DNA of 64,000 nt from Sarcomyxa edulis (Eukaryota; Basidiomycota; Agaricomycetes; Agaricales; Mycenaceae). Below the pieces are notes generated by a model. That model did not search any database. It saw only the letters and a list, made by a program, of their open reading frames with translations, and was not told the DNA's origin. Every line of letters begins with the position of its first letter. The stretch's first letter is position 1. A program made the translations under genes and the position numbers. Shown one piece after another: positions 55,258 to 64,000 of this stretch. The stretch spans positions 434,001-498,000 of the forward strand of contig QUOL01000015.1 in assembly GCA_009761415.1 (NCBI GenBank), given 5' to 3'.

Positions 55258-56750
55258 ATGAAACTGACAACGATGTCTTCCTTCATCTCTGATTCGTCTT
55301 CAATGAACAGCAATACAGAAGCGATGATGCCAAAGCTTGCTTCCTACGTGGTATTCTCTATCGATCCCGTAGCTACGCTCGAGGCTCTTGACGATCCACA
55401 CACCACCCGAGCTGCCAGAAAAATGCGTAACAAAAAGTACCTCGGTTATGTGAGCGACGTGAGTCTTCAGATTATCGATAAATCTTTCCTTGTCCTCAAC
55501 ATCGATATATATGTAGGCTGTCAGTGTATTCGATGACGAGGCTCGCTACCAGTCATATACACTCCAACTTGCAAGACGTGGAATGCCTACTAGATCTGCG
55601 GACAATTTCATTGAACCAGACATGTGTGTCCCAATTCTTCCGGCCACCGATCATCCATTAGGCAGGAACCCTCTATGTGCGTCTCCTCCTCTGCCATGGG
55701 CCGACTGCTACCAGCCTTCTTGTCATTGCAAGACCACTGTCCGAGTGCGTTACAGATATGAAAATTACTCATCTGCCACGCGACTCGATCTCGATGAATT
55801 GTCGCGGCACGAAAGGATAAAGCGAGAGGATAATGCACGGAGAAACGCTCTAATTGCAGCTCACCGTGCTCTCCACCCACTTCCACCTCCACCCCCTTCT
55901 TTAAACGACTTGGACTCCATCTCGTTTGCCAGCAACCATTCCGACGAGGTCTCTGGTTGTTCCATCAACGAAGACGAGACTGCCCTCGATCACGAACGAG
56001 ACCACATTGAAGCCGATATCTTAGTACCAAAATCGGCTCGAGCCCCTTTATCTATGTCTATTGAAGGCGTCTTATGTGCGACTTTATCCATCCCACCAGC
56101 TAGGGAACTCGACGATCGCATAGTCTGTGATGAAGAAGGGTCCTCTCGAGTCTCAGACGGTACATTACCTGGACAGGGAGCACACGAGACCAACGACGAC
56201 AACGTGTCAGAGGACTCATGCGATGACATTGCTGACTTCTTCGCCGCTATGATTGAGATGACACGACCTCCGGACACCATGGTGGTAGTCGAGGTTTCCT
56301 ATGACTTGGCGTCGATCGACTCGCCCGCTGACCCGGAAGACTTTTTCAAAGAGCTAGCTTACCTTGAAAAGTACGTTCTTCACTACAAGGTATCCTCTAT
56401 CTACGTGATTCTGAGTTCTTGCCATCTCTCCCAGACTGGAGAAAGAGTCTAAGGAGCGTGCCATCGCAAGAGCCCGTAAGATAGATGAAAAAGCATTCAG
56501 AACTCGCAAGAATCTCGGAACAAAGCTACGTGAGTAGTCTGGCCTCGAACAACGATCCTTTCTCTTAGTCTCACTGTCTGTTTCCCAACTGTTTCCAGTC
56601 TTCCAAACAGCTGACGCCTTTATCCATGCACACCGGCGATTAATGAATGTGCTACCAAAGCTCAGATTGTCGGGCTTTCTTCGTCTTGAGAGGGGAAAGC
56701 CACGACAACATGATTTTGCGTTCCGTAGAGGGCAGGAAGTCGTTCCGTGA
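55258..56750 (+). CDS. hypothetical protein
   Basis: Four exons (55258-55458, 55517-56370, 56435-56529, 56599-56750) join in frame to 433 residues. The N-terminal half has AARKMRNKKYLGYVSDAVSV and a proline-framed Cys cluster (PWADCYQPSCHCKT); the middle is charged and Ser/Asp-rich with a polyproline PLPPPPP. Then comes a predicted coiled coil (LEKLEKESKERAIARARKID, EKAFRTRKNL) and a basic end (HRRLMNVLPKLRLSGFL). I recognise no family. The exon 2/3 overlap with the minus strand is only antisense noise. Confidence 0.65.
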
Positions 56751-56988
56751 CAAGTTTCTCCAGCTCCGAAGGCAATTATTTTTTTCTGGGAAGAGCGCAT
56801 GCATTCTTTTGTCTTGACCGGGAGCATTTATGTATAGCTTGAGGTGAAAAGAGTCCTTGATTTCCACAAAATCTTGACTCTATCTCTGTTTCGTACATGT
56901 ACACCTAGCTCGATACTTCAGCCCCAAAGTTGTATGAACAACTGGCATGGTCATTTCTTTTGTTTGACTACCCCTGCTTCTCCGCACC

Positions 56989-58832
56989 CTACAGGAGCAT
57001 ACCCGTTTCGAAGTCCCTCTTCCATGTCAAGTAACGCTCAGGAAGCCACTCTGGTAAACTCCAGGTTGTCTTTGCCATATCATGGATTATCATCTGCACG
57101 AGGGCTTCCGCACTGAGAAACAAGCACAAATCAGTGTGTTGACTAAGTCAGAAGTGTACGCTGTACGTACCATCCAAACGTTCGAGGCATGCCGTGTCCA
57201 CTAAATCCTGCTGCCATAAACTGGCCGGCGAACTTCTCAGTAGAACGTGATTTGTCCAATACGGGGCCAACCTATCGAACGTAATGGTCAGTAAACGAAG
57301 AAACGGTTCATGTAGAATGCACGTACGAAGGGGTCTAACATCCTCGTAAATCCCAGTATTCCGGTCTAGCATCGAGAGAGAAATTGTTACGGTCTGGTTG
57401 AGCATCATCAGAAGCGAAAATGAGCATTCACCCATTGCATTTCAGGTTCCCTTCCCTGCTCGAATTTACCTGGGAAGACACCAGGAAGAAAATCCCTCAA
57501 AACATCCGTCACTCGCTTATCTGTGACCGAGTCGTCGTCGAGATAAATCTCGTATCTGGGAAGCACTTCCCTGCCACCACCGATGATTACCAGAGGGTTC
57601 TCCTCCGGCGTCTTTACCGGTCGAGGGAACCAATACTCGAACCCTTCGTTACCGCTGAATCCGGATGTGGTAAGTTTAGAGAGAGTGGTGTCCGATTGGA
57701 GGGCCATTACAGTCCCGCGTACAGGAATGATGCCTGAGTGACCGCTTAGATGAGGAAGGAGGTGAGAAGTGTAGCCGTTGGTAGCGTGGATCACGTAGGA
57801 ACAAGTAATAGGTCCACGAGGAGTGCTGAGCTCCCAGCGACGATTGGATGCTGTGGTAGGTTTGATTGATGTCACTGGAGTACGGGTATGGACATCGAGA
57901 GAGAAGTTGGACGAGCTGTTCTTTGCGATGTTGTATAGTTGTGTGACGAATTTGAGTGGCCAAATGTTATGCCCCGGGAATCGTACAGCAGGATACGATG
58001 TTCCATGAGACTTGCATCGTATACATTAGCAAACGAACATACAGTGAAATCGATCAACATACCTTTTCCATTTCGTCTTTGGTGAACCATTGTACATGCT
58101 CCATGTTGATACCAGCGGCTTTCGCAGCGGCAAAGTCAACCTCGACGTCTTTGACTTCCTCGGGAGTTATCATCAGCTCTAAATGATTGCCCTGTACAAG
58201 ATCGACCTCGAGATGGTGAGCTTCAACGATTTTGACGATCTCTGCAGCAGTGTGTTGCTCCAAAGCGATGGACCGTATTGCCTCGTCGGTACCAAAGGAC
58301 TTTTCATACCGAGCGAATTCCAAGAAAACGGCAGGAGTCAGATGTCCTCCGTTTCTTCCTGTCAGCAAGATGATGAGTGCAGATGATGAGTGTAGAGCCG
58401 AGCAAAGGCTGCTAATGGATCGTACCAGTAGCGCCAGAACCTGTAAGATATTGCGTCAAATCAGAAGAGAACAAACGATCAAGTATTATCTCGTGACTCA
58501 CAGAAATCCCTTGCTTCCAAGATGACCACTTTCAGTGGTTTATCACCAATTGATCTCGATAAGTGGTATGCAGAAGAAACGCCAGTGATTCCAGATCCAA
58601 TGATACAGACATCAGCATCGGAAGTCAATGGCCCTTCGCTACCTTCAGCAGCGAGAGGATTCGCTCCGGGTGTGTTGATCCAAAAAGAATGGGTGGGGTT
58701 AGGAACAGGAAGACGGGCCTGCCACTCGGTGGGTGCATCGAGAACAGCTTGATGATTATGATACACAAGAGTGGGAACGGAAAGGACAGTCATTGCTTGG
58801 AATACAACGAGGAGCAAGGCTACAGGGAGCAT
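56989..58832 (-). CDS. secreted FAD-dependent oxidoreductase (DAO fold)
   Basis: An FAD enzyme of the D-amino-acid-oxidase/glycine-oxidase fold. The ATG at 58832 gives a hydrophobic leader (MLPVALLLVVFQAMTVLSVP), so the protein should enter the secretory path. The Rossmann site is DVCIIGSGITGVSSAYHLSR (residues 74-93), and after an intron SGATGRNGGHL is the second family motif. Substrate-domain pieces follow (NHLELMITPEEVKDVEVDFA, NGYTSHLLPHLSG, PLVIIGGGREVLPRYE). Near the end FAGQFMAAGFSGHGMPR is the C-terminal FAD-contact motif. About seven introns; the final exon ends FETGMLL at 56989. The substrate cannot be told from the sequence; amines or N-methyl amino acids are usual in this group. 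Confidence 0.85.
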
Positions 58833-59159
58833 CGATAAGGCCCGATGAAGATTCGAGTACACTGCTAGCCCGGAGTTTACTGGCTTCCAGCAGATTTGAT
58901 GACTGATGAAATCCTTAAGGCGCGCCTGGTGAAATCCTCTGATTTGGCAGATTGGTGGATGCAGCTGTTTGTTAACTGGTTTCCAGTGATCTGACTGCTT
59001 GGCGGTATGTCAGCGGCAGTGCTGCAGCACGTGTGCAGATAGCAGGAGACCCGCCACGCCAGAATTTGCTGTTGAATATCTTTCATAACGAGCATATACT
59101 GAGATTCTATTGAGTTAAATTATTGTACACTACACAATGACCAGAAGCTTGAGAGTGGT

Positions 59160-59620
59160 TTAGTTAACCGAAGGACTGCAATATGTATCAAGTTTGGGGA
59201 CTATCGTTGAAGCCAGATCGCCCAAATCACCGATACTGACATCCCCGTTCATAAAGTACTCGTCTTCTCTGGCGGCTCCCTCTATGTCTGGATCGTTGTG
59301 ATCCTCGTTGTGATCCTCGTTGAGCCCAGGCCGCGTCGCATGGTGGATTTCCAAGCCAGTGAGAGCCCGGATGATCAAATATATCTCGTCTTATCGATCT
59401 CGATGATGCCCTTCTCCCAACTGAGATGTGCATTAGCAGTATGCACAGATAAATAAATGCAAGAGAATACTCACGCGATTTTCGATTATTCCCATTCTCG
59501 GTGTAGAGCTCGTCGAGCTTGTCTTCCAAGGCAGTCCAGAATCCAGTATCGCCTCCTCGTAGAACCTTGATAGGGACCAATGGTGCTGCAACCTCGCGCT
59601 GCCAAGAATGTGAGCAATGA
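59160..59620 (-). pseudogene. gene fragment carried inside the TIR element
   Basis: After an acceptor near 59605 the minus strand reads REVAAPLVPIKVLRGGDTGF and WTALEDKLDELYTENGNN, then a GTGAGT donor, a 55-nt intron, and a second exon. The second exon is open to a stop at 59160 in one frame (FMNGDVSIGDLGDLASTIVP), with a short direct repeat coding NEDHNEDHN. No 5' exons are found within the element. The source gene is unknown. Confidence 0.5.
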
Positions 59621-59713
59621 AGTATCAGTGAGAATGTCGAAACGAACTCGATGGCAGTTCTGAGGCTGAGTTCACCAGGGCACTATCATCGACTCGAAGT
59701 TGGGTGCGATCGA

Positions 59714-59757
59714 GAGAAAAGTTGAAGTTCAACTTGAGTTCAACTTCACGTTTTCTC
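59714..59757. repeat. long hairpin inside the TIR element
   Basis: The arm GAGAAAA-GT-TGAAGTTCAA pairs with TTCAACTTCA-CG-TTTTCTC around a CTTGAG loop: about 17 paired bases with one small internal mismatch. It lies between the gene fragment and the right subterminal repeat. Confidence 0.75.
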
Positions 59758-59966
59758 GCCAAGTTATGCCGGATCAAGCCGGTCCGAGCTCTCACCGAAA
59801 CTCTCAGATCAGTCAACTGGCTTTTACTGATTTTTTTACTGGACTCCACCAATCTGCCGAATCAGAGGATTTCACCAATCTAGTTGCCTTAGTTCTGCTG
59901 TTAGTGATCTGGCTTTCTTAGATTTTGATCGATTGACGAAAGCCAGTAAACTCCGGGCTAGCAGTG

Positions 59967-60435
59967 TATATATATATGTCAGTCTGTGCAGTATTATAGG
60001 ACAGTACGGAGCGTCGGAGCCATCTTCGGGCCACAGAAGCTGACGACCGATAGGGTAAAGCAGGGTAAAGACCCCGAGTTTATTTGAAATTTTTGAGCTT
60101 CGAAAAGTGGAAGATAGAGACGGATGCAAGTCTTGAATTCTCGATTGTAACCGAGTCCACGCCGTCTGATGTTTTGGCCTCCGTCTGGCAAGCTGCCTCA
60201 GTCAGTTGTTAGTCTGGTCGATTGTCGCTCTTGAAATGTAATAAACCAAAATAGTACCAAATTGCTATAAATGTCCTCCTTTTTTATCTTTCGATTTCTT
60301 TAGTCTTTGTTCTGAAACCACAGCGCGGTTTTGCATTCTTCTCATTTGAAGATCTGCACATTTATACTGCTGCTCATAGTCTGATTGAAAACAAACAGCG
60401 CTTGATCAAGCTGCATTTGTTTCTACGCTATCGAC
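59967..60435. other. upstream region of the 646-aa gene
   Basis: No gene is seen. A TATATATATATG run directly abuts the TIR element. The 60270-60430 part is pyrimidine- and AT-rich and probably contains the promoter (a TTTATACT box near 60360). Confidence 0.35.
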
Positions 60436-62376
60436 ATGGTTTCGATTAAGAACGATACTCGCAATTTTTGCACACCTCGTCAAGCACCAGATGCGGACGT
60501 GATTCCGCATCCTTGCGTGGATGACACTCTCAAATTCGTGCTTCCTCCTTGTCGTAGAATTCAACGACGTGACGTTGTGTCGTCAACTGGACAGCGATTT
60601 GAGTTATGGTCTCCAAATTCTACCCAGAACCCCTATTACCCTGGGCTGGAAGGGAAACCTGTTCGCGAACCTGCAGATAATGAAGAACATCGTAGATTTG
60701 ACGGCTCGTTGGGTCGATTCGACCCAACGTATGTACCCTTGCATTTCGACAAAGACCGGCCCTGGCTAGGGTTTGTGCGACGTTCTTTTGCATTCCGTAG
60801 TAAAGATAGCCTGGAGAGGCAACCCGAGCATATGGTGGTCAGCATGGTATGGGACTCAGCAGCTGCACCGTCGAAATTCGGTGGCCGTCTTCAAGTGCAT
60901 TTTATCCAGAAGCTACGGCGAAGGCAAGCATTCCTTCAAGAAACAATGGACCGGCTCTCTGGCATCGAAACCTCCAATCCTTGGTCCGATAGGCCCACAT
61001 ATCCCTCTGCAAAAGACCTCGAAGGACTGGACCACATCCGCACGTACGGAGACGCTGTCGATTTCGTCACATCCGTACAACGTGGTCTCAAGTTGCAAGC
61101 CGCTTGGATCGAAATGACTCGTTTTGTGACGGCAAATTTTGGTCTGGAGAAAGAACTTGCTCTTCCTGTGGACGACCGTCGCATCGGTGTGTGGATCAAT
61201 GGCTCGGATCAAGTAAACGCATTGTGGCTCCTGAAGGCTGGAGTGCCATGCTTCGTTATCCACGAATACATCGCAGATGTGGATTTCCCTGGCCTCTGCA
61301 GACCTTTGATCGCGGACCATCGACGACAGGTGTCTTCAAGGAATTTCTCCGACGGTACAGACATGGAGAGGTTCACAGACCAACATTATAATCCGTATCT
61401 TATAGTCGCCCATCAAAATAAGGCTTCTTTCGCTGTGACTCTGCCCCCGAGCATACCAAGTCCCAAGAAATTTCCCAAAGAACTGCGATCACTGTCTGCC
61501 TCCTGGAGACAACAACCTTCTGCAGAAACCAACAGTGTCGAGTTGGAAGAATATGTCCGAGATCCTCGAAAGACGAGCCATCCTTCTACCATCGCAGTAG
61601 CTCCTATAGCGAGTCATGTTCTCCCCGAACATATACCAACCCCAAAGGCCTTCAAGGCGGAGATCCACTCGAGTCCGAAAATCACTGAAGAAACCCCCGT
61701 TCTCGTATTCAATCCGAAGATCTCCACATCCAGTCCAATAGCTTCAAACCCCGTCCTTGCATCCAATCCAAAGATCTCTGTAGCTGGTCCAATAGCTCAA
61801 ACCATCCAACGCATCGTCCCTTCCTGCTATCTCCGCTGCCCATCCCATATCATTTCATTCGAATCCTTCCAGTCTGGCCTAGAAAATATGGCGAAGATCT
61901 GCGGTCTCACACCACCGATAGTGAGAGTTTTTCGCACCTCCAAAGAGGATACACGCTGGTTCTGGGTTCAAATGGAAAACGAAAATGTAGCTCGGAGTAT
62001 CGGGGAGTACTTTTTCGCAAACCGACGAGTCAATTTTTCATTCGCAACCCAAAGCGAATTCGATGATGCTCTGCAGAACTGTTGTTCGCCCACCTTGAGC
62101 AACATTGTTTGCATTGGGGGAGTTCAGATGGTCCAGCCAAACTTGAAAAGAGATCGGAAGAAGGATATGATGCCACCTACGGATCTGCTCTGGAAGCTTG
62201 TGGAGAAGGATATGGCGCGTAAGGTTGCGGCAAAAGCTGCACGCTTAGCTCGTAGAGCTGCGGTCTCTGTGGATTGGACAGAAGACGATCCTCCAACTCC
62301 AACGAAGAAGCCGTTTCGCGGACGTCGTGGGGGCAAAAGACACAAGGTCAATCGACTCCTGGAGCAATCGCAGTAG
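60436..62376 (+). CDS. intronless 646-aa orphan of a repetitive Agaricomycete family
   Basis: One uninterrupted frame from ATG 60436, unusual among its intron-rich neighbours. The first half has the block VDDRRIGVWINGSDQVNALW, then LLKAGVPCFVIHEYI, resembling a family of uncharacterised proteins present in many copies in mushroom genomes. Residues about 410-445 hold an internal repeat (PVLVFNPKIS..SPIA / PVLASNPKIS..GPIA). Residues about 450-545 (CYLRCPSHIISFESFQSGLE, RWFWVQMENENVARSIGEYF) could be an RRM-like fold. The C-terminus is basic (AKAARLARRAAVS, FRGRRGGKRHKVNR). Lack of introns and family copy number suggest retroposition or mobile-element cargo, but no function can be assigned. Confidence 0.7.
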   Translation: MVSIKNDTRNFCTPRQAPDADVIPHPCVDDTLKFVLPPCRRIQRRDVVSSTGQRFELWSPNSTQNPYYPGLEGKPVREPADNEEHRRFDGSLGRFDPTYVPLHFDKDRPWLGFVRRSFAFRSKDSLERQPEHMVVSMVWDSAAAPSKFGGRLQVHFIQKLRRRQAFLQETMDRLSGIETSNPWSDRPTYPSAKDLEGLDHIRTYGDAVDFVTSVQRGLKLQAAWIEMTRFVTANFGLEKELALPVDDRRIGVWINGSDQVNALWLLKAGVPCFVIHEYIADVDFPGLCRPLIADHRRQVSSRNFSDGTDMERFTDQHYNPYLIVAHQNKASFAVTLPPSIPSPKKFPKELRSLSASWRQQPSAETNSVELEEYVRDPRKTSHPSTIAVAPIASHVLPEHIPTPKAFKAEIHSSPKITEETPVLVFNPKISTSSPIASNPVLASNPKISVAGPIAQTIQRIVPSCYLRCPSHIISFESFQSGLENMAKICGLTPPIVRVFRTSKEDTRWFWVQMENENVARSIGEYFFANRRVNFSFATQSEFDDALQNCCSPTLSNIVCIGGVQMVQPNLKRDRKKDMMPPTDLLWKLVEKDMARKVAAKAARLARRAAVSVDWTEDDPPTPTKKPFRGRRGGKRHKVNRLLEQSQ

Positions 62377-62716
62377 CACTTATTCATATAACGAATGTAC
62401 CCCCAAACCCATATGTACCAGATCTGTATTTCATTATCCTATCTCTCTTTTCAATTATATCGGTTTTCACGTACATAAGTATATCAGTTTTCCCTTAAGT
62501 ATATCAGTTTAAGAAGTCAAGAGGTGAGACGTTAGCTAACATCATACCAACATCACGAAGAAATTGTCACTGGTTCGGAGCGAAGGCTTTGCCAAGCATC
62601 TATGCACCCGTATAATACGTATAATTGATGAGAGGGGGAATGTAGATACAATACAGACGAGGTAGATAGCAGATATGTAGAATTGAATAAATGTTCGGAA
62701 CAGTATACACTTAGTC
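62377..62716. other. convergent 3' flanks
   Basis: AT-rich non-coding sequence with a TAAGTATATCAGTTT direct repeat (62476-62492 and 62496-62512). No gene seen. Confidence 0.4.
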
Positions 62717-64000
62717 CTATATTTTCTTTTTCTTCGGAGCTACCGGACAGAGATTAGATACCTTCGACCGATGTAAAGAGACAGAACGTACCTGTAGTTT
62801 TGGCCTTGGGAGGAACCTTTCTCTTGCTACCAGTCGTGACCTTGGATGCATCTTCGCTATCCTCGGACTTCGCCTTCGCCTTTGATTTGGATTTGCTCTT
62901 TTTCAGAGCAAGCGCCCCGACGGGACCACCAGGATGGGTCTCACAGTCGGGACAGAACCATTCACCGTCTGGGACAGAGTCCAAAGCAGGTTCTAGACAA
63001 CCGAGATGGTATGGGGAATCGCACTTCAGTCATAAGTATGTTCAGCTTTGGGTCACAGATGCAAACGTCGACCATATACGTTACCTTGTCGCATTGCAAA
63101 GGAGAGTCGTCATCTCCTGTATCCTTGCTACATACAACGCAAAGCGCAGGAGGCTGGACTTCAATGGGATGCCTCGGTAGATCGGAGAATTTCTCATTTG
63201 GTCTCGCTAAGAGCAACGTCGTGTTTTGACCAGCTGCAATACTAGACTCGGGCTCAGTTGTATATTCAAAGTGATGAGCAGGATAGTAAGGAGACGAACT
63301 CGAAAACCTCGATTCCAAGAAGAGGAAGATTTCGAGTGGGCTTGGTAGCACTCTTTGGCTCGTCCGGACCGAGGCCGAGTTCACCTGCACAATATTAGCT
63401 GCTGTGTCTGAAGCAGGGTGGTTGTGACACACCATTCGCTGCATTTTGTCCCCACGCTATGGTCATTGGACTTCCATCATCATCTGGAGTGACCGCCCAG
63501 TGAGTCATTCCACCGCAGCTCGCTACACTTATTTTGCAAGCCCTAGATGATTTCGATCAACTTGGATTACATAGAGGAGTCAAGAGGGACACTGACATGA
63601 TGTCCTGCATATATCGGAAAGAAGAGTAAGGTGATCCAGAAGAGCCTACAAGTACAAGTCTGTTAAGCTCGGGTGGAAAAGGTCATTGACTGGTAGAGAT
63701 ATACCATCTCCGCTGTTCTTCCACTACAGTGCTGGTGAGTGAGAGTAACAGACGTATATATAGTTGTCGACATACCTTCCCTGCCATCCAATACATCCCT
63801 TGCTTGTCGACAACAACAGAATTGGACGGTCCCGCAACTGCCAGAGCACCCATCGTCACCTCATTCGGACCAGCAAACTATCGACGGTATAAGCGAAGTT
63901 TTCGTGCGAATGACTGGACGAATTACCTGGGGAACAATCTTTGGCGCTAGAATATCTACCTGATTACCAAGTCCGAGGCGACAATAGCCATTGTATCCCC
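62717..64000 (-). CDS. RCC1-repeat and PHD-finger protein (3' part; runs off the right edge)
   Basis: Reading inward from the edge, exons give RCC1-type blades: GYNGYCRLGLGNQVDILAPK, VTMGALAVAGPSNSVVV, CGGMTHWAVTPDDDGSP and AWGQNAANGELGLGPDEPKS, then IAAGQNTTLLLARPNEK. A PHD finger follows: CVVCSKDTGDDDSPLQCDKC, SPYHLGCLEPALDSVPDGEW and FCPDC, with the C4HC3 ligands. A Lys/Ser-rich tail (KKSKSKSKAKAKSEDSED) and a last short exon (APKKKKI) end at 62717-62719. The combination suggests a nuclear chromatin reader, the PHD binding histone H3 tails. The 5' end and other blades lie outside the window. Confidence 0.85.

Larger units (their letters stand above)
58860..59966. mobile_element. 1.1-kb DNA transposon-like element with perfect 27-bp TIRs
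   Basis: CACTGCTAGCCCGGAGTTTA (plus CTGGCTT) at 58860-58886 is repeated exactly in reverse at 59940-59966. TA dinucleotides flank both ends (58858-58859 and 59967-59968), as in TA-targeting superfamilies. A second, subterminal inverted pair (58928-58959 and 59845-59876, one transition) supports the structure. No transposase is present, so it is non-autonomous. It carries the 3' part of an intron-containing gene on the minus strand. Its left end is 28 bases from the FAD oxidoreductase ATG. Confidence 0.85.

Overview
The window reads as nuclear DNA of a mushroom-forming basidiomycete (Agaricomycetes). Genes are dense and cut by many 50-60 nt introns with GT(A/G)(A/N)GT donors and YAG acceptors. 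Several lineage-typical families are present: a DUF6534 membrane protein, a class-2 laccase, an HMG-box regulator of the PRPPNAF type, kelch-MYND and MYND proteins, and a HUA1-like proline-rich protein. No rRNA, tRNA or CRISPR array was found. Exon structures were built by eye from splice signals, reading frame and family knowledge, so small internal exons are approximate.

Layout. 1-5.9 kb: the 3' exons of an unrecognised gene, mannose-6-phosphate isomerase, then a gene-poor stretch with a pair of inverted 109-bp tRNA-like repeats and a 40-bp tandem repeat. 6-11.1 kb: the DUF6534 protein with microexons, RNA polymerase III subunit RPC25, and a RIM2-type mitochondrial pyrimidine nucleotide carrier. 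12-16.7 kb: an intron-rich hypothetical gene made of three diverged tandem units, and a multi-pass membrane protein with a 120-residue internal duplication. 18.6-24 kb: a MYND-finger protein and an HMG-box factor. 24-28 kb is largely empty. 28-35 kb: a TPR/kelch/MYND protein with an apparent C-terminal frameshift, a laccase, and a small secreted protein divergent from the laccase. 36-48.8 kb: an acidic hypothetical protein followed by degraded paralogue fragments, ESCRT-I VPS28, a WW-like membrane protein, a HUA1-like gene with a truncated relative nearby, and a small unknown gene.

48.9-54.6 kb is the most striking region: an apparently intact tyrosine-recombinase (DIRS-order) retrotransposon on the minus strand. 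It has a Gag-like ORF with zinc knuckles, an RT/RNase H ORF interrupted by a spliceosomal intron, a tyrosine recombinase ORF, short terminal inverted repeats, and a cluster of very stable mini-hairpins at its 3' end. The right end holds a coiled-coil-like hypothetical gene, a secreted FAD-dependent oxidoreductase, a 1.1-kb TIR element with TA flanks carrying a gene fragment, an intronless 646-aa orphan, and an RCC1-PHD gene that runs off the edge.

The host genes do not form an obvious pathway cluster; they look like ordinary housekeeping and secretory genes interrupted by mobile DNA.
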